Source of the DNA: Steroidobacter gossypii
GTDB lineage: Bacteria > Pseudomonadota > Gammaproteobacteria > Steroidobacterales > Steroidobacteraceae
Direction: 5' to 3'
Assembly (NCBI RefSeq): GCF_016801985.1
Contig: NZ_JAEVLS010000002.1
Coordinates: forward strand, 372,001-436,000
DNA length: 64,000 nucleotides
The notes below the pieces were generated by a model. That model did no database searches. It saw only the letters and a program-made list of their open reading frames with translations, and was not told the DNA's origin. A program made the translations under genes and the position numbers. This document shows, piece after piece, positions 33,845 through 42,827 of this stretch (the first letter of the stretch is position 1; every line of letters starts with the position of its first letter).

Positions 33845-33900
33845 GTCATCGTTAGCTTCGGCAGCATATTTCCTCCAACGATCATCCGGATATACCAATC

Positions 33901-34365
33901 ATGCTTACGCTCAACATCAATGGAGAATCGCACGCGGTCGACGTCTCCGAAGACATGCCGCTTCTCTGGGTGCTCCGCGACGTGGTGGGGCTGACGGGTA
34001 CGAAGTTCGGCTGTGGGATCTCCATGTGCGGCGCCTGCACGGTGCATGTCGACGGCGAACCGGTCCGCTCTTGCGTGACCCCCGTGGCGGCCGTCGCGGG
34101 AAAGCGCATCGTGACGATCGAAGCACTCGAGCACGATCCGGTCGGCAATCGCGTCCAGGAAGCGTGGCGTGAGCTCGACGTGGTTCAGTGCGGCTACTGT
34201 CAATCGGGCCAGATCATGTCCGCGACGGCCTTGCTTCGTACCAATCAGAAGCCCAGCGACGCCGACATCGATGCCGCGATGACCGGCAACCTTTGTCGCT
34301 GCGGTACCTATGCGCGCATTCGCGCTGCGATCAAGCTGGCCGGCACAAGAGTGACATCGGTATGA
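33901..34365 (+). CDS. (2Fe-2S)-binding subunit of a xanthine-oxidase-family molybdenum hydroxylase
   Basis: 154 residues. Two [2Fe-2S] cluster domains: plant-ferredoxin-like [20 protein letters not shown] plus a further Cys (RSC), and the helical domain with [10 protein letters not shown] and GNLCRCGTY. All eight ligand Cys are present. This small subunit carries electrons from the molybdenum centre to an outside acceptor. The length equals IorA-type or aldehyde-dehydrogenase-type subunits. It overlaps the large-subunit gene by four bases. No FAD subunit gene is adjacent, which points to a cytochrome or similar acceptor instead of NAD. Confidence 0.93.
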   Translation: MLTLNINGESHAVDVSEDMPLLWVLRDVVGLTGTKFGCGISMCGACTVHVDGEPVRSCVTPVAAVAGKRIVTIEALEHDPVGNRVQEAWRELDVVQCGYCQSGQIMSATALLRTNQKPSDADIDAAMTGNLCRCGTYARIRAAIKLAGTRVTSV

Positions 34366-36578
34366 AAGACATGAAGGGCAGTGCCCCGCGCTCCGCCACT
34401 CGTCGCCAGGTGCTTCAGGCGGGCGGCGCGTTCGTTCTTGCATTCACGATCCCAGGGTGCGATCGCGGCGGACCCAGGGAGAGGTCGGCCGAGTCTGCTG
34501 CTGGCGCAGCGAGTGCAGACGTCACACGCGAGGCGCCGGGCTTGAACCCGAACGCTTTCATTCGTATCGACCGTTCAGGCAGCGTGACCCTCGTCATGCA
34601 TAAAGTCGAGATGGGCCAGGGCACTTTCACGTCCATCCCGATGCTGATCGCGGAAGAACTGGAAGTGGATCTCTCGCGGGTGAAACTGGAGCAAGCGCCT
34701 GCAAATGACGATCTATACGCTGACCCTATACTTGGCGGCCAAATCACGGGCGCCTCAACATCCGTCCGCGGTGCCTGGGAACCGCTACGTCGCGCGGGCG
34801 CTGCAGCTCGCATGGTACTCATCGAAGCCGCGGCACAGGAGTGGGGCGTTGACGCCAATAGCTGCGTCGCTCGCAATGGCACGGTGACGCACCCGGAGAC
34901 GAACCGCACGCTCGATTACAGTCAGCTCGTAGATGCCGCGGCGAAGCTGTCGCCGCCGTCAATCGTTCCACTCAAAGAGCCTGCCGATTTCAAACTAATT
35001 GGCAAGGCGCACAAGCGCCTGGATTCGCCCGCCAAGGTGAACGGAAGCGCGAAGTTCGGAATCGACGCGCGGCTGCCCGGCATGAGGATCGCTACCGTCG
35101 CCGCCAGCCCGGTTCCTGGCGGCAAGCTGAAGAGCACGGAGGATGCCAAAGCGCTGGGCGTTAAAGGCGTGTACCAGGTGTTGAAGCTCGATGATGCCGT
35201 TGCCGTCGTCGCCGATCATATGTGGAGCGCACGACAGGGGCTCGCCGCGCTTGCGCCAACGTGGTCTGACGGACCGCATGCGAAATTGACGACTGCGGCG
35301 ATCGTGGCGGAGATGGCCGTTGCATCGAGCAAGGAAGGCGTGGTTGCGCGCGACGACGGCGATGCGAGACAGACGATCACCGACTCTGGGCGCAAGCTCG
35401 AAGCGATCTACCAGATGCCTTTTCTCGCTCACGCGACGATGGAGCCGATGAATTGCACGGTACACGTTCGTTCGGACGCCTGCGAGATCTGGTGCGGTAC
35501 GCAAGTACCTGCGATCGCCCAAAGCATCGCCGCAAAGATCACAGGCCTGCCGCTCGAGAAAGTTCAAGTGCATAACCACTATATCGGCGGCGGCTTCGGT
35601 CGGCGTCTCGAAGTGGACTACGTGGCGCAGGCGGTTGCGTTCGCGAAGCAGATGAAGGAGCCCCTCAAAGTCGTGTGGACGCGAGAGGAGGACATCCAGC
35701 ACGGCGTGTTCCGACCTTATTACTACGATCGGCTCGCTGCTTCGCTCGATGAGAATGGGATGCCGAGCGCGTGGACACACAGAGTCACTGGGTCCTCGAT
35801 CACGGCGCGATACGCGCCGGATTGGTTCAAGGATGGACTCGACCCGGATGCCGTGGAGGGCGCGCGGGATCTCAAGTACGGCATCCCAAACATCCGCGTG
35901 GAGTACGTGCGACACGAGCCGCCATTTGCGACCGCGTACTGGCGCGGCGTCGGCGCCACACATAACGTGTGGGTCGTGGAGAGCTTCCTCGACGAATTGG
36001 CGACGGCGGCGAAAAAAGATCCTGTCGAGTACCGTCGGGCGCTGCTTGCCGATGTGCCGCGTCTGCGCGCAGTGCTGGAACTCGCTGCATTGAAAGCAGG
36101 ATGGGCTGAGCCGCTGCGCTCCTCTTCCGAGCGACGTTTCGGCCGAGGCGTCTCGGCGCAGTTCGTGTTCGGCACCTACATGGCTCAAATCGCGGAGGTA
36201 TCGGTCGGCAAGGAAGGTGATGTTCGCTTGGAGCGCGTCGTGTGCGCACTGGACTGCGGCCAAGTGGTGAACCCGGACACGATCGTCGCGCAGATTGAAA
36301 GCGGCGTCGTATTCGGCGCGAGCGCGGCCCTGTGGAACGAGATCACGTTCGACCGCGGCCGAGTGCAGCAGAGCAACTTCTTCGACTACCGCATCATGCG
36401 CATCAACGAAATGCCGCGCGTCGAGGTGCACATCATCCCGAGCACGGCGAGTCCAGGAGGGATCGGCGAGCCAGGTTGCTCGGCGATCGCGCCTGCGATT
36501 ACCAACGCGGTATTCGCCGCCACAGGTAAGCGGATCCGGAAGCTGCCGATCAACGCGGAGGAGTTGCGAAGCGCGTGA
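34362..36578 (+). CDS. Molybdopterin-binding subunit of a xanthine-oxidase-family enzyme (IorB-like)
   Basis: 738 residues from ATG 34362. The N-terminus has a twin-arginine signal ([17 protein letters not shown]) with a Cys after IPG that could be a lipobox, so the enzyme is probably exported with its small subunit. The order of domains, with [10 protein letters not shown]-like text first and [17 protein letters not shown] later, is that of isoquinoline 1-oxidoreductase beta and related aldehyde dehydrogenases. [19 protein letters not shown] carries the catalytic Glu of the family. It hydroxylates or oxidises an N-heterocycle or aldehyde using water. The substrate is not settled; no maturation gene is nearby. 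Confidence 0.92.
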   Translation: MKDMKGSAPRSATRRQVLQAGGAFVLAFTIPGCDRGGPRERSAESAAGAASADVTREAPGLNPNAFIRIDRSGSVTLVMHKVEMGQGTFTSIPMLIAEELEVDLSRVKLEQAPANDDLYADPILGGQITGASTSVRGAWEPLRRAGAAARMVLIEAAAQEWGVDANSCVARNGTVTHPETNRTLDYSQLVDAAAKLSPPSIVPLKEPADFKLIGKAHKRLDSPAKVNGSAKFGIDARLPGMRIATVAASPVPGGKLKSTEDAKALGVKGVYQVLKLDDAVAVVADHMWSARQGLAALAPTWSDGPHAKLTTAAIVAEMAVASSKEGVVARDDGDARQTITDSGRKLEAIYQMPFLAHATMEPMNCTVHVRSDACEIWCGTQVPAIAQSIAAKITGLPLEKVQVHNHYIGGGFGRRLEVDYVAQAVAFAKQMKEPLKVVWTREEDIQHGVFRPYYYDRLAASLDENGMPSAWTHRVTGSSITARYAPDWFKDGLDPDAVEGARDLKYGIPNIRVEYVRHEPPFATAYWRGVGATHNVWVVESFLDELATAAKKDPVEYRRALLADVPRLRAVLELAALKAGWAEPLRSSSERRFGRGVSAQFVFGTYMAQIAEVSVGKEGDVRLERVVCALDCGQVVNPDTIVAQIESGVVFGASAALWNEITFDRGRVQQSNFFDYRIMRINEMPRVEVHIIPSTASPGGIGEPGCSAIAPAITNAVFAATGKRIRKLPINAEELRSA

Positions 36579-36754
36579 ACGAACCAACGAAGGCGCATTC
36601 AGGCGGCAGCGCGCCGGAGGAGCAAACTGGGGCCCAGTGAGGTTCCGGGTTGAAGGTTGCAGAGGTGGATCAGGCATGCGGGGCCATTGCGCTCTGCCGC
36701 GGCAAGCGCAGGCGGCGGCGTCGCGCAGTGGTCGGATTGGAGATTCGGCGTTGT

Positions 36755-38974
36755 TCAGTCCTTCCAGCGTCGTGCTTTCATGTTTGCAACCACCGGCGGC
36801 CCCAGCGCTTCGGCGTGCTCACCGAGCGCGAACTCATATGCGCCAGCCGGCATCTGCCAGGAGCCATCGCGCCAGTCGGCGAGCAGGCGACGGTCGATGG
36901 TGAGCGACACCTTGCGAGATTCGCCGGCCGCGAGTTCGACGCGCTCATAGCCGACCAGCCGTCGCTTGGTCGCGCCAAGCCGCGAGACCAGATACAGCTG
37001 AGCGACCGTCGCGCCGAGGCGGTCGCCGGTATTTTTCACCTCGAAGCTGGCGGTCGCGCCGTCGGTCTTCAGGCCTGAAGTAACAAAGCTCGTATAGGAC
37101 AGTCCATACCCGAACGGGAACAGCGCCTGATGGCCGTGGCGCGCATTCCAACGATATCCGACGTCGGAACCTTCGATGTCATAGTCGGCGGTGAGGCGGG
37201 CATCCGCGCTGGGCGCGCTGCCGGAAAAATCGGGATCGAGGGTGTCGAAGCCGTCGATCTTGGTTCGTGGCAGATCGTTCTCGCTGGCGGGGAAAGTGAT
37301 GGGCAGTCGTCCCGACGGATTGACATCGCCAAACAATACAGCCGCGATCGCTTCGCCACCGCGCGCACCCGGGTACCAGGCCTGCACGACTGCGGCAGTA
37401 TGATCGAGCCACGGCATGAGAATCGGGCCCCCGGTTTCCAGTACGACGACGGTGTTTGGATTGGCTTCCGCTACGGCGCTGATCAGCGCGTCCTGGCCAT
37501 ATGGCAGGCTCAGGTCCGGTTGATCGAAGCCCTCGGCCGACCACTGCGTCGCGAAGACGATAGCAACGTCGGCCTGCCTGGCCCGAGTCACTGCTTCGCT
37601 GACGTAACGTCCATCGCGGAAACGCACATCTGCTTTCTTGGCCGCCGCTTTGATCGCATCCAGCGGGACCGAGCGGTGGTATGCCTGAGTGAGAAACGGT
37701 GCGTATGGGCCGTGGCCGCCGAGCGGGATCGACACTGCAGGACCGCCTTCGCCTTGCACTTGGCTGGAGCCTGCTCCAGATAGCACGCCCGTATCGGCAT
37801 AACCACCGATCACAGCGATGCGCTTGATGCTGCGAGAAAGAGGTAACGTGTTGCGCTCGTTGCGAAGTAACACGATGCCTTGCCTGGCCACGTTCTCGGC
37901 CACGGCGGCGTTGGCCTGCAGATCGACGGTGCCGCCGGGCGTTGCCGGATGCGTATCCAGTCCATTCGCGTAGATCGCAGTGAGTATGCGTTTGTTCATA
38001 TCGTCGACGCGCGCGGCGTATGCCGGATCCTTCTTCATGGCGTCGGCGAGCGGCTCGTCAAAAAACACTTGCGGATCGAGCTGTGCTCCGGACTGCTGGT
38101 CCAGGCCGTTCAGTGCAGCCTCGAGGTTTGCGACCGCGCCCCAATCGGACATCACGAAGCCTCGATAGCCCCAGTCTTGCTTGAGTACTTTGTTGAGCAG
38201 CCAGTCGCTGCCGCACGCTGGCTGTCCGTGAACGCGGTTGTAAGCGCACATCACGGATCCCGGCTGACCGATCTCGATGGCGATCTGAAACGCAAGCAAG
38301 TCGCTCTCGCGCGCCGCGCTCTCGCTGATCTTCACGTCCACGAACTTGCGGCCGGTCTCTTGTCCGTTCAGGGCAAAATGTTTGATCGTGGAGATGATAT
38401 CGTTCGACTGAACGCCGGCGATCGACGCGCCTGCCAAGGTGCCCGCCAGCCACGGGTCTTCGCCGAAATACTCGAAGTTGCGGCCATTGCGCGGATCTCG
38501 CATGAGATTGACTCCGCCGGCGAGCAGCACGTTGAAGCCTTTGGCGCGCGCCTCCGAACCGATCATGCGGCCGCCTTCACGCAGCAGTTCGGGATTCCAG
38601 GTCGACGCCATCGCCAATCCGGATGGCAAGGCAGTCGCGCCGTCCTTGCGCAAGCCGAACACATAGGCAACGCCGAGGCTGGCATCCGACTCTTTCAGCG
38701 CTGGCACACCGAGTCGCTCGATGCCGGCCACATAACCGGCTCCAGGGATGGCATCGGCCGGAATCGGTGGCGGATTGGGGCCGACAGGCAGGGGCATGAT
38801 GCCGTGAGTGAGCACGGTTTTTTCTTCAGCGGTCATTTGCTTGACCGTGGCGGCGGCGCGTTTCTCCGCGCGCGTCCAGCGAGCTTCGGTGGAGTTGGCA
38901 TCGGAGGCATAGATCGAGGGCGCGGTCGATGCGCCGAGCGTGGCGATCAGCAACGGAAACGCTTTGAGTTGCAT
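36755..38974 (-). CDS. Glycoside hydrolase family 3 beta-glycosidase, secreted
   Basis: 739 residues from the ATG at 38974, with AGGGGC upstream and a signal peptide (QLKAFPLLIATLGASTAPSIYA). An open frame runs much further upstream but crosses the divergent sulfatase gene and is not real. GH3 features: KHFALNGQE (~199-207), the nucleophile Asp277 in GFVMSDWGAV, the C-terminal sandwich domain (GIVLLRNERNTLPL) and a fibronectin-like end (SFEVKNTGDRLGATVAQLYL). It removes terminal beta-linked sugars from oligosaccharides in the periplasm. A strong copy of the locus-wide promoter-like element lies upstream (39047-39076), linking it to the sulfatase regulon. Confidence 0.93.
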   Translation of the reverse strand: MQLKAFPLLIATLGASTAPSIYASDANSTEARWTRAEKRAAATVKQMTAEEKTVLTHGIMPLPVGPNPPPIPADAIPGAGYVAGIERLGVPALKESDASLGVAYVFGLRKDGATALPSGLAMASTWNPELLREGGRMIGSEARAKGFNVLLAGGVNLMRDPRNGRNFEYFGEDPWLAGTLAGASIAGVQSNDIISTIKHFALNGQETGRKFVDVKISESAARESDLLAFQIAIEIGQPGSVMCAYNRVHGQPACGSDWLLNKVLKQDWGYRGFVMSDWGAVANLEAALNGLDQQSGAQLDPQVFFDEPLADAMKKDPAYAARVDDMNKRILTAIYANGLDTHPATPGGTVDLQANAAVAENVARQGIVLLRNERNTLPLSRSIKRIAVIGGYADTGVLSGAGSSQVQGEGGPAVSIPLGGHGPYAPFLTQAYHRSVPLDAIKAAAKKADVRFRDGRYVSEAVTRARQADVAIVFATQWSAEGFDQPDLSLPYGQDALISAVAEANPNTVVVLETGGPILMPWLDHTAAVVQAWYPGARGGEAIAAVLFGDVNPSGRLPITFPASENDLPRTKIDGFDTLDPDFSGSAPSADARLTADYDIEGSDVGYRWNARHGHQALFPFGYGLSYTSFVTSGLKTDGATASFEVKNTGDRLGATVAQLYLVSRLGATKRRLVGYERVELAAGESRKVSLTIDRRLLADWRDGSWQMPAGAYEFALGEHAEALGPPVVANMKARRWKD

Positions 38975-39016
38975 GAATGTCTGCCCCTGAGCTGACTCGA
39001 GCGGAATAGTTGTTGG

Positions 39017-39039
39017 GGCCCTGCGGAAACAGCAGGGCC
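39017..39039 (-). promoter_or_regulatory. Hairpin in the GH3 leader
   Basis: GGCCCTGC and GCAGGGCC form a perfect 8-bp stem around a 7-base loop, starting 8 bases downstream of the candidate -10 box of the GH3 promoter. It would sit at the very 5' end of the mRNA, a position that can stabilise transcripts. Confidence 0.35.
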
Positions 39040-39046
39040 AAATCGG

Positions 39047-39076
39047 GAAGAGCGCCGGCGCGCGACTTTGGGCCCC
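39047..39076 (-). promoter_or_regulatory. ECF-type promoter element P3 (for the GH3 gene)
   Basis: Read leftward: GGGGCCCAAA (39076-39067), 12 bases, CGCTCTTC (39054-39047), then 72 bases to the GH3 ATG. The first box is identical and the second box 7 of 8 identical to the elements before the sigma-factor gene and the TonB receptor gene, with the same spacing. Confidence 0.7.
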
Positions 39077-39142
39077 CACCTTGACTTCCATTGCCGATGG
39101 AACGAATTTGCCGCCGACAAAACCATGTTTCTCGGGGGATGA

Positions 39143-40906
39143 ATGCGTAGCACTGTGGTGTCGCTGGCTTTGTTGTTCATTGCCCAGCTGTGCTCGGCGG
39201 CCGCGCCCGCTCGGGACGATCAGCGTCCGAACATCGTCGTCATCCTGCTCGATGACGTGGGTTATTCGGACATCGGTTCGTTCGGGTCCGAGATCCGCAC
39301 TCCAGCGATCGACTCCATCGCGGCCGGCGGGCTGCGTTACAACCGATTCGATACCAAGGCCGTATGCTCGCCGACGCGGGCGGCGCTGATGACGGGGCGC
39401 AATCCGCAGACGGTGCGCATGGCGGATCTGCCCGCGACCAAACTCGACCCGAACGATTTCACTCGCGATCGCGGCGAGTTGCCGCAGAACGCGCAGACCA
39501 TTGCGCAAGTGCTACAACGGGCCGGTTACGCGACGCATGGCTATGGCAAGTGGCATCTCGCGCCCGAAAGCGAAGATGGGTCGCCGGGCAACAACGCTTC
39601 GTGGCCCCTGCAACGCGGCTTCGACCAGTTCTATGGTTTCTTCCTGGGCTGGACCGATCAATATCGCCCCAATCTCATCGAAGGCAATCGCCGCATTCCG
39701 ACGCCGGACACCGCCGGCTATCACTTTTCGACCGATATCACCGATCATGCGATTGCGGCGCTGACGCCCAAGCCGGGCCGGCCGCGGCAGCCGACGTTCG
39801 TATATCTGGCGTATGGCGCCGCCCATGCTCCGATCCAAGCGCCGAAGCAATACGCCGACGCGTACGCAGGCGTTTATGAAAAGGGTTGGGACGCGCTGCG
39901 CGAGGAACGGCTCGCGCGCATGAAACAGATGGGCATCGTGCCGGCGAATACCGTTCTGCCGCCGCGCAATCCGGGCGATCGCGCCTGGAGCGCTCTCTCC
40001 GACGTGGAGAAGAAAGTCTTCGCTCGCTTCATGGCCGTCTATGCGGGATTCCTCACGCACACCGACGAGCAGATCGGCCGGCTGGTCGCGCATCTGAAGG
40101 CGACCGGGCAATATGACAATACGCTGATCGTGTTCTTCTCGGATAACGGTGCGGCGTCGGAAGCGGGCCAGAAAGGTTCTTTCGAACGGCTGTATCGACC
40201 CAACACACTGACGCCCGAGCAGATGCTCGCGCGTCTCGATGAGCTGGGCACGGTCAAGACCCAGTCGGAATATCAGCGGCCCTGGGCCATGGCGGGTGTC
40301 ACACCGTTTCGCCGCTATAAGCTCTGGCCGCATCTGGGCGGCGTGCGCACGCCGCTGATCGTGTCATGGCCGAAGGTCATTCGCGATGGCGGGGCGATTC
40401 GCAATCAGTATGTCGATGTCGTCGATATCGCACCGACGCTCGCCGAGGCGGCCGATACGAGTTTTCCCACCTCGCTCGATGGCCGCGCAGAGATTCCGGT
40501 CGCCGGGAAATCGATTCAGGCCAGCTTCACGTCCGCCAACGCGCCGAGTGCACGCACCGTGCAATATTTCGAGCTGCGCGGCAATCGTGCGATCACTTCG
40601 GGTCATTGGCGCGCGTTGGCTGTTCACAAGCAGCTCACAGATTTTGCGACCGACAAGTGGGAGCTGTACAACACGGAGACCGATTTCTCGGAGAGCACCG
40701 ATCTTGCCGCACGCTATCCTGAGAAACTGGAAGAGCTCAAGCAGCTGTGGTGGAGCGAGGCGCGCAAGTACAGTACGCCGCCCCTGGCCGAAGCGCCGGA
40801 AAGATTTCGAGTTCGCGAGCGCTTCGACGATAGTCCGGATCGCGCCCCCATACCGCCGCACCTTATTCCGCCTCCGGAACCCACGGCACAGCAGGAAGTG
40901 CGTTGA
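39143..40906 (+). CDS. Type I (formylglycine) sulfatase, secreted
   Basis: 587 residues with a signal peptide (RSTVVSLALLFIAQLCSAAA). Sulfatase motif CSPTRAALMTG gives Cys75 as the residue converted to formylglycine. LLDDVGYSD (Asp37/Asp38) supplies calcium ligands; YGKWHLAPE and FFSDNGAASEAG complete the active site. It hydrolyses sulfate esters in the periplasm or outside the cell. It resembles arylsulfatase A-like family S1 enzymes, where subfamily decides the sugar and position; I cannot assign one. First of three sulfatase genes; the next ATG overlaps its stop. It is divergent from the GH3 gene. Confidence 0.93.
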   Translation: MRSTVVSLALLFIAQLCSAAAPARDDQRPNIVVILLDDVGYSDIGSFGSEIRTPAIDSIAAGGLRYNRFDTKAVCSPTRAALMTGRNPQTVRMADLPATKLDPNDFTRDRGELPQNAQTIAQVLQRAGYATHGYGKWHLAPESEDGSPGNNASWPLQRGFDQFYGFFLGWTDQYRPNLIEGNRRIPTPDTAGYHFSTDITDHAIAALTPKPGRPRQPTFVYLAYGAAHAPIQAPKQYADAYAGVYEKGWDALREERLARMKQMGIVPANTVLPPRNPGDRAWSALSDVEKKVFARFMAVYAGFLTHTDEQIGRLVAHLKATGQYDNTLIVFFSDNGAASEAGQKGSFERLYRPNTLTPEQMLARLDELGTVKTQSEYQRPWAMAGVTPFRRYKLWPHLGGVRTPLIVSWPKVIRDGGAIRNQYVDVVDIAPTLAEAADTSFPTSLDGRAEIPVAGKSIQASFTSANAPSARTVQYFELRGNRAITSGHWRALAVHKQLTDFATDKWELYNTETDFSESTDLAARYPEKLEELKQLWWSEARKYSTPPLAEAPERFRVRERFDDSPDRAPIPPHLIPPPEPTAQQEVR

Positions 40907-42815
40907 TGTCAGGATCGCGCCGAGAGTTTCTGAAGGCGGGCGCCCTGGCGACAGCGGCGCTTGCCTCGAATGTTCCGCTCGCTCGAGCGCGCGACAACGC
41001 GCGACCGAATTTCCTCTGGCTGGTCAGCGAGGACAACAACCCCTTCATTCACGCGTACGGCGATCGGCTCGCCCACACGCCGAACATCGATGCGCTCGCA
41101 AGCAGGGGCTTGCTGTATCGGAATGTTTATTCGAATGCGCCGGTGTGCGCCCCATCGCGTTTCACCATTCTTACCGGCATGTACTCGCAGACATGCGCGC
41201 CCGCCAATCACATGCGCGCAGTAGCCAAGTTGCCCGCGATGCTGCGTACATATCCTGAGTTGCTGCGTTCGGCGGGCTACTACTGCACCAACAACGCCAA
41301 GACCGACTACAACTGCGATGCCGATCCCGCAAAGCTCTGGGACGCGAGCAGTCGCGAGGCTCATTGGAAGAACCGTCCCGACGGCCGGCCGTTCATGGCA
41401 GTGTTCAATTTCGAGACCACGCACGAGTCGCAGCTGTTCAAGCCCACGCCGGGCCGAATCAAACCGGAGGATGTGCGCATTCCAGCGTATCTGCCGGACA
41501 CACCGGGCATGCGGGAGAATCACGCCAGCTACTACAACCTGATGGAGAAGATGGACGCGCAAGTCGGCGAGAAGCTCGCCGAGCTCTCGGCCGCCGGGCT
41601 TGCGGAGGACACCATCGTCTTCTACTACTCTGACAACGGCGGTGTGCTGCCGAGGTCCAAGCGATATTGCTACGAGGAGGGGCTGCGTTGTGCACTGGTG
41701 GTACATCTTCCAGCCAAGTGGGCGCACCTCGCGCCAGCCGCGCCGGGAGCCACCTTGGATGCGCCAGTGACCTTCGTCGATCTCGCGCCGACCTTGCTTT
41801 CCCTGGCCGGGCTGGCGATTCCAGCCACCATGCAGGGCAAGGCGTTCCTCGGGCCTGCGGCCGCCAAGCCTCAGCCATATGCCTTCGGCATGCGCAATCG
41901 TATGGACGAGCGCTATGACTTCGTGCGTACCGTAACCGACGGTCGCTATCGCTACATCCGCAACTACATGCCATTCCTGCCGGCCGTGCAGAATCAGGCG
42001 TTCGCGTGGCTGGCGCGGGGCTATCAGGATTGGGACGAGCTGCAACGCGCGGGCAAGCTGACACCTGCTCAGCGCAGAGCGTTCGAGCAGCGCCCGTACG
42101 AAGAGTTCTACGATCTGCACGCGGATCCCGACCAGATCGACAATCGAATCGCCGATGTCGCACACGCCATTCGTATCAAGGCGATGCGCAGCGCGCTCGA
42201 TGCGCACATGATCAAGATCAACGACAATGGCTTTATCCCCGAAGGCTCGAGCCTTGAAGGCTACGAGCCAAGTCGCGGCAAGGGCGCGTATCCGTTACAG
42301 CGTGTGATGCGGGTGGCGCAGGCGGGGGCACGTCGCGATCCTCGCAAACTTGCGACACTGCGCAAGGCGCTCGACGATCGCGACGAAGTCGTGCGGTACT
42401 GGGCCGCGATGGGACTATTGATGCTGGGGGCGAGCGCGGCGCCCGCGACTGCTGCACTCCAGGCGGCAATGCGCTCCGATCCATCCAAGCAAGTGCGTAT
42501 CGTTGCGGCGGAAGCGTGTGCCATGCTCGGTGACAAGGAGGAGAGCCTCGCAGCACTCACTTCGCTGCTCGAAGCGGCAGAAGGCATGCCGGTGCGACTT
42601 CAGGCGGTGAACGCCCTTACCAGGATCGGGCCGGCCTCGCGCGCCGCCTTGCCTGCCCTGCGCAAGATGACCGAGGGCGACGACAGAAATGAATATCTCA
42701 ACAACGCCGCGACGTATCTGATTCAGACGCTCGAAGGCAGTTACGATCCGCACCGACCGATTTTCGATCTGGAGCGGTTGCTACGAGGCACGCGCGCGGC
42801 GCCGGGCCGGGCTTG
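40906..42815 (+). CDS. Sulfatase with Tat signal and C-terminal HEAT-like repeats
   Basis: About 636 residues from the ATG at 40906, which overlaps the previous stop (TGATG) behind AGGAAG. The N-terminus SRREFLKAGALATAALA is a twin-arginine signal. CAPSRFTILTG provides the formylglycine Cys81; SEDNNP replaces the usual first metal-binding Asp pair with Glu-Asp. Residues ~470-600 form alpha-helical repeats (LRKALDDRDEVVRYWAAMGL, DPSKQVRIVAAEACAMLGD, MPVRLQAVNALTRIG) like HEAT/PBS-lyase repeats, which could bind a long substrate or a partner. This fusion type is known in S1 sulfatases acting like N-sulfoglucosamine sulfohydrolase; the exact substrate is unknown. Operon member. Confidence 0.92.
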
Positions 42816-42827
42816 AGGATTATCGTG

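Noticed and set aside
36627-36640. GGGGCCCA sequence resembling the first promoter box
   Set aside because: No CGCTCT box follows at 12 bases and no gene starts downstream in that direction; it is part of the small palindrome ACTGGG-G-CCCAGT.
34995-36677. 560-codon open frame on the minus strand
   Set aside because: Antisense to the molybdenum hydroxylase large subunit, which has all family motifs.
38975-39508. The GH3 reading frame stays open for 178 codons upstream of its start
   Set aside because: That stretch runs antisense through the first sulfatase gene, has no signal-peptide or GH3 character, and a good start with leader exists at 38974.
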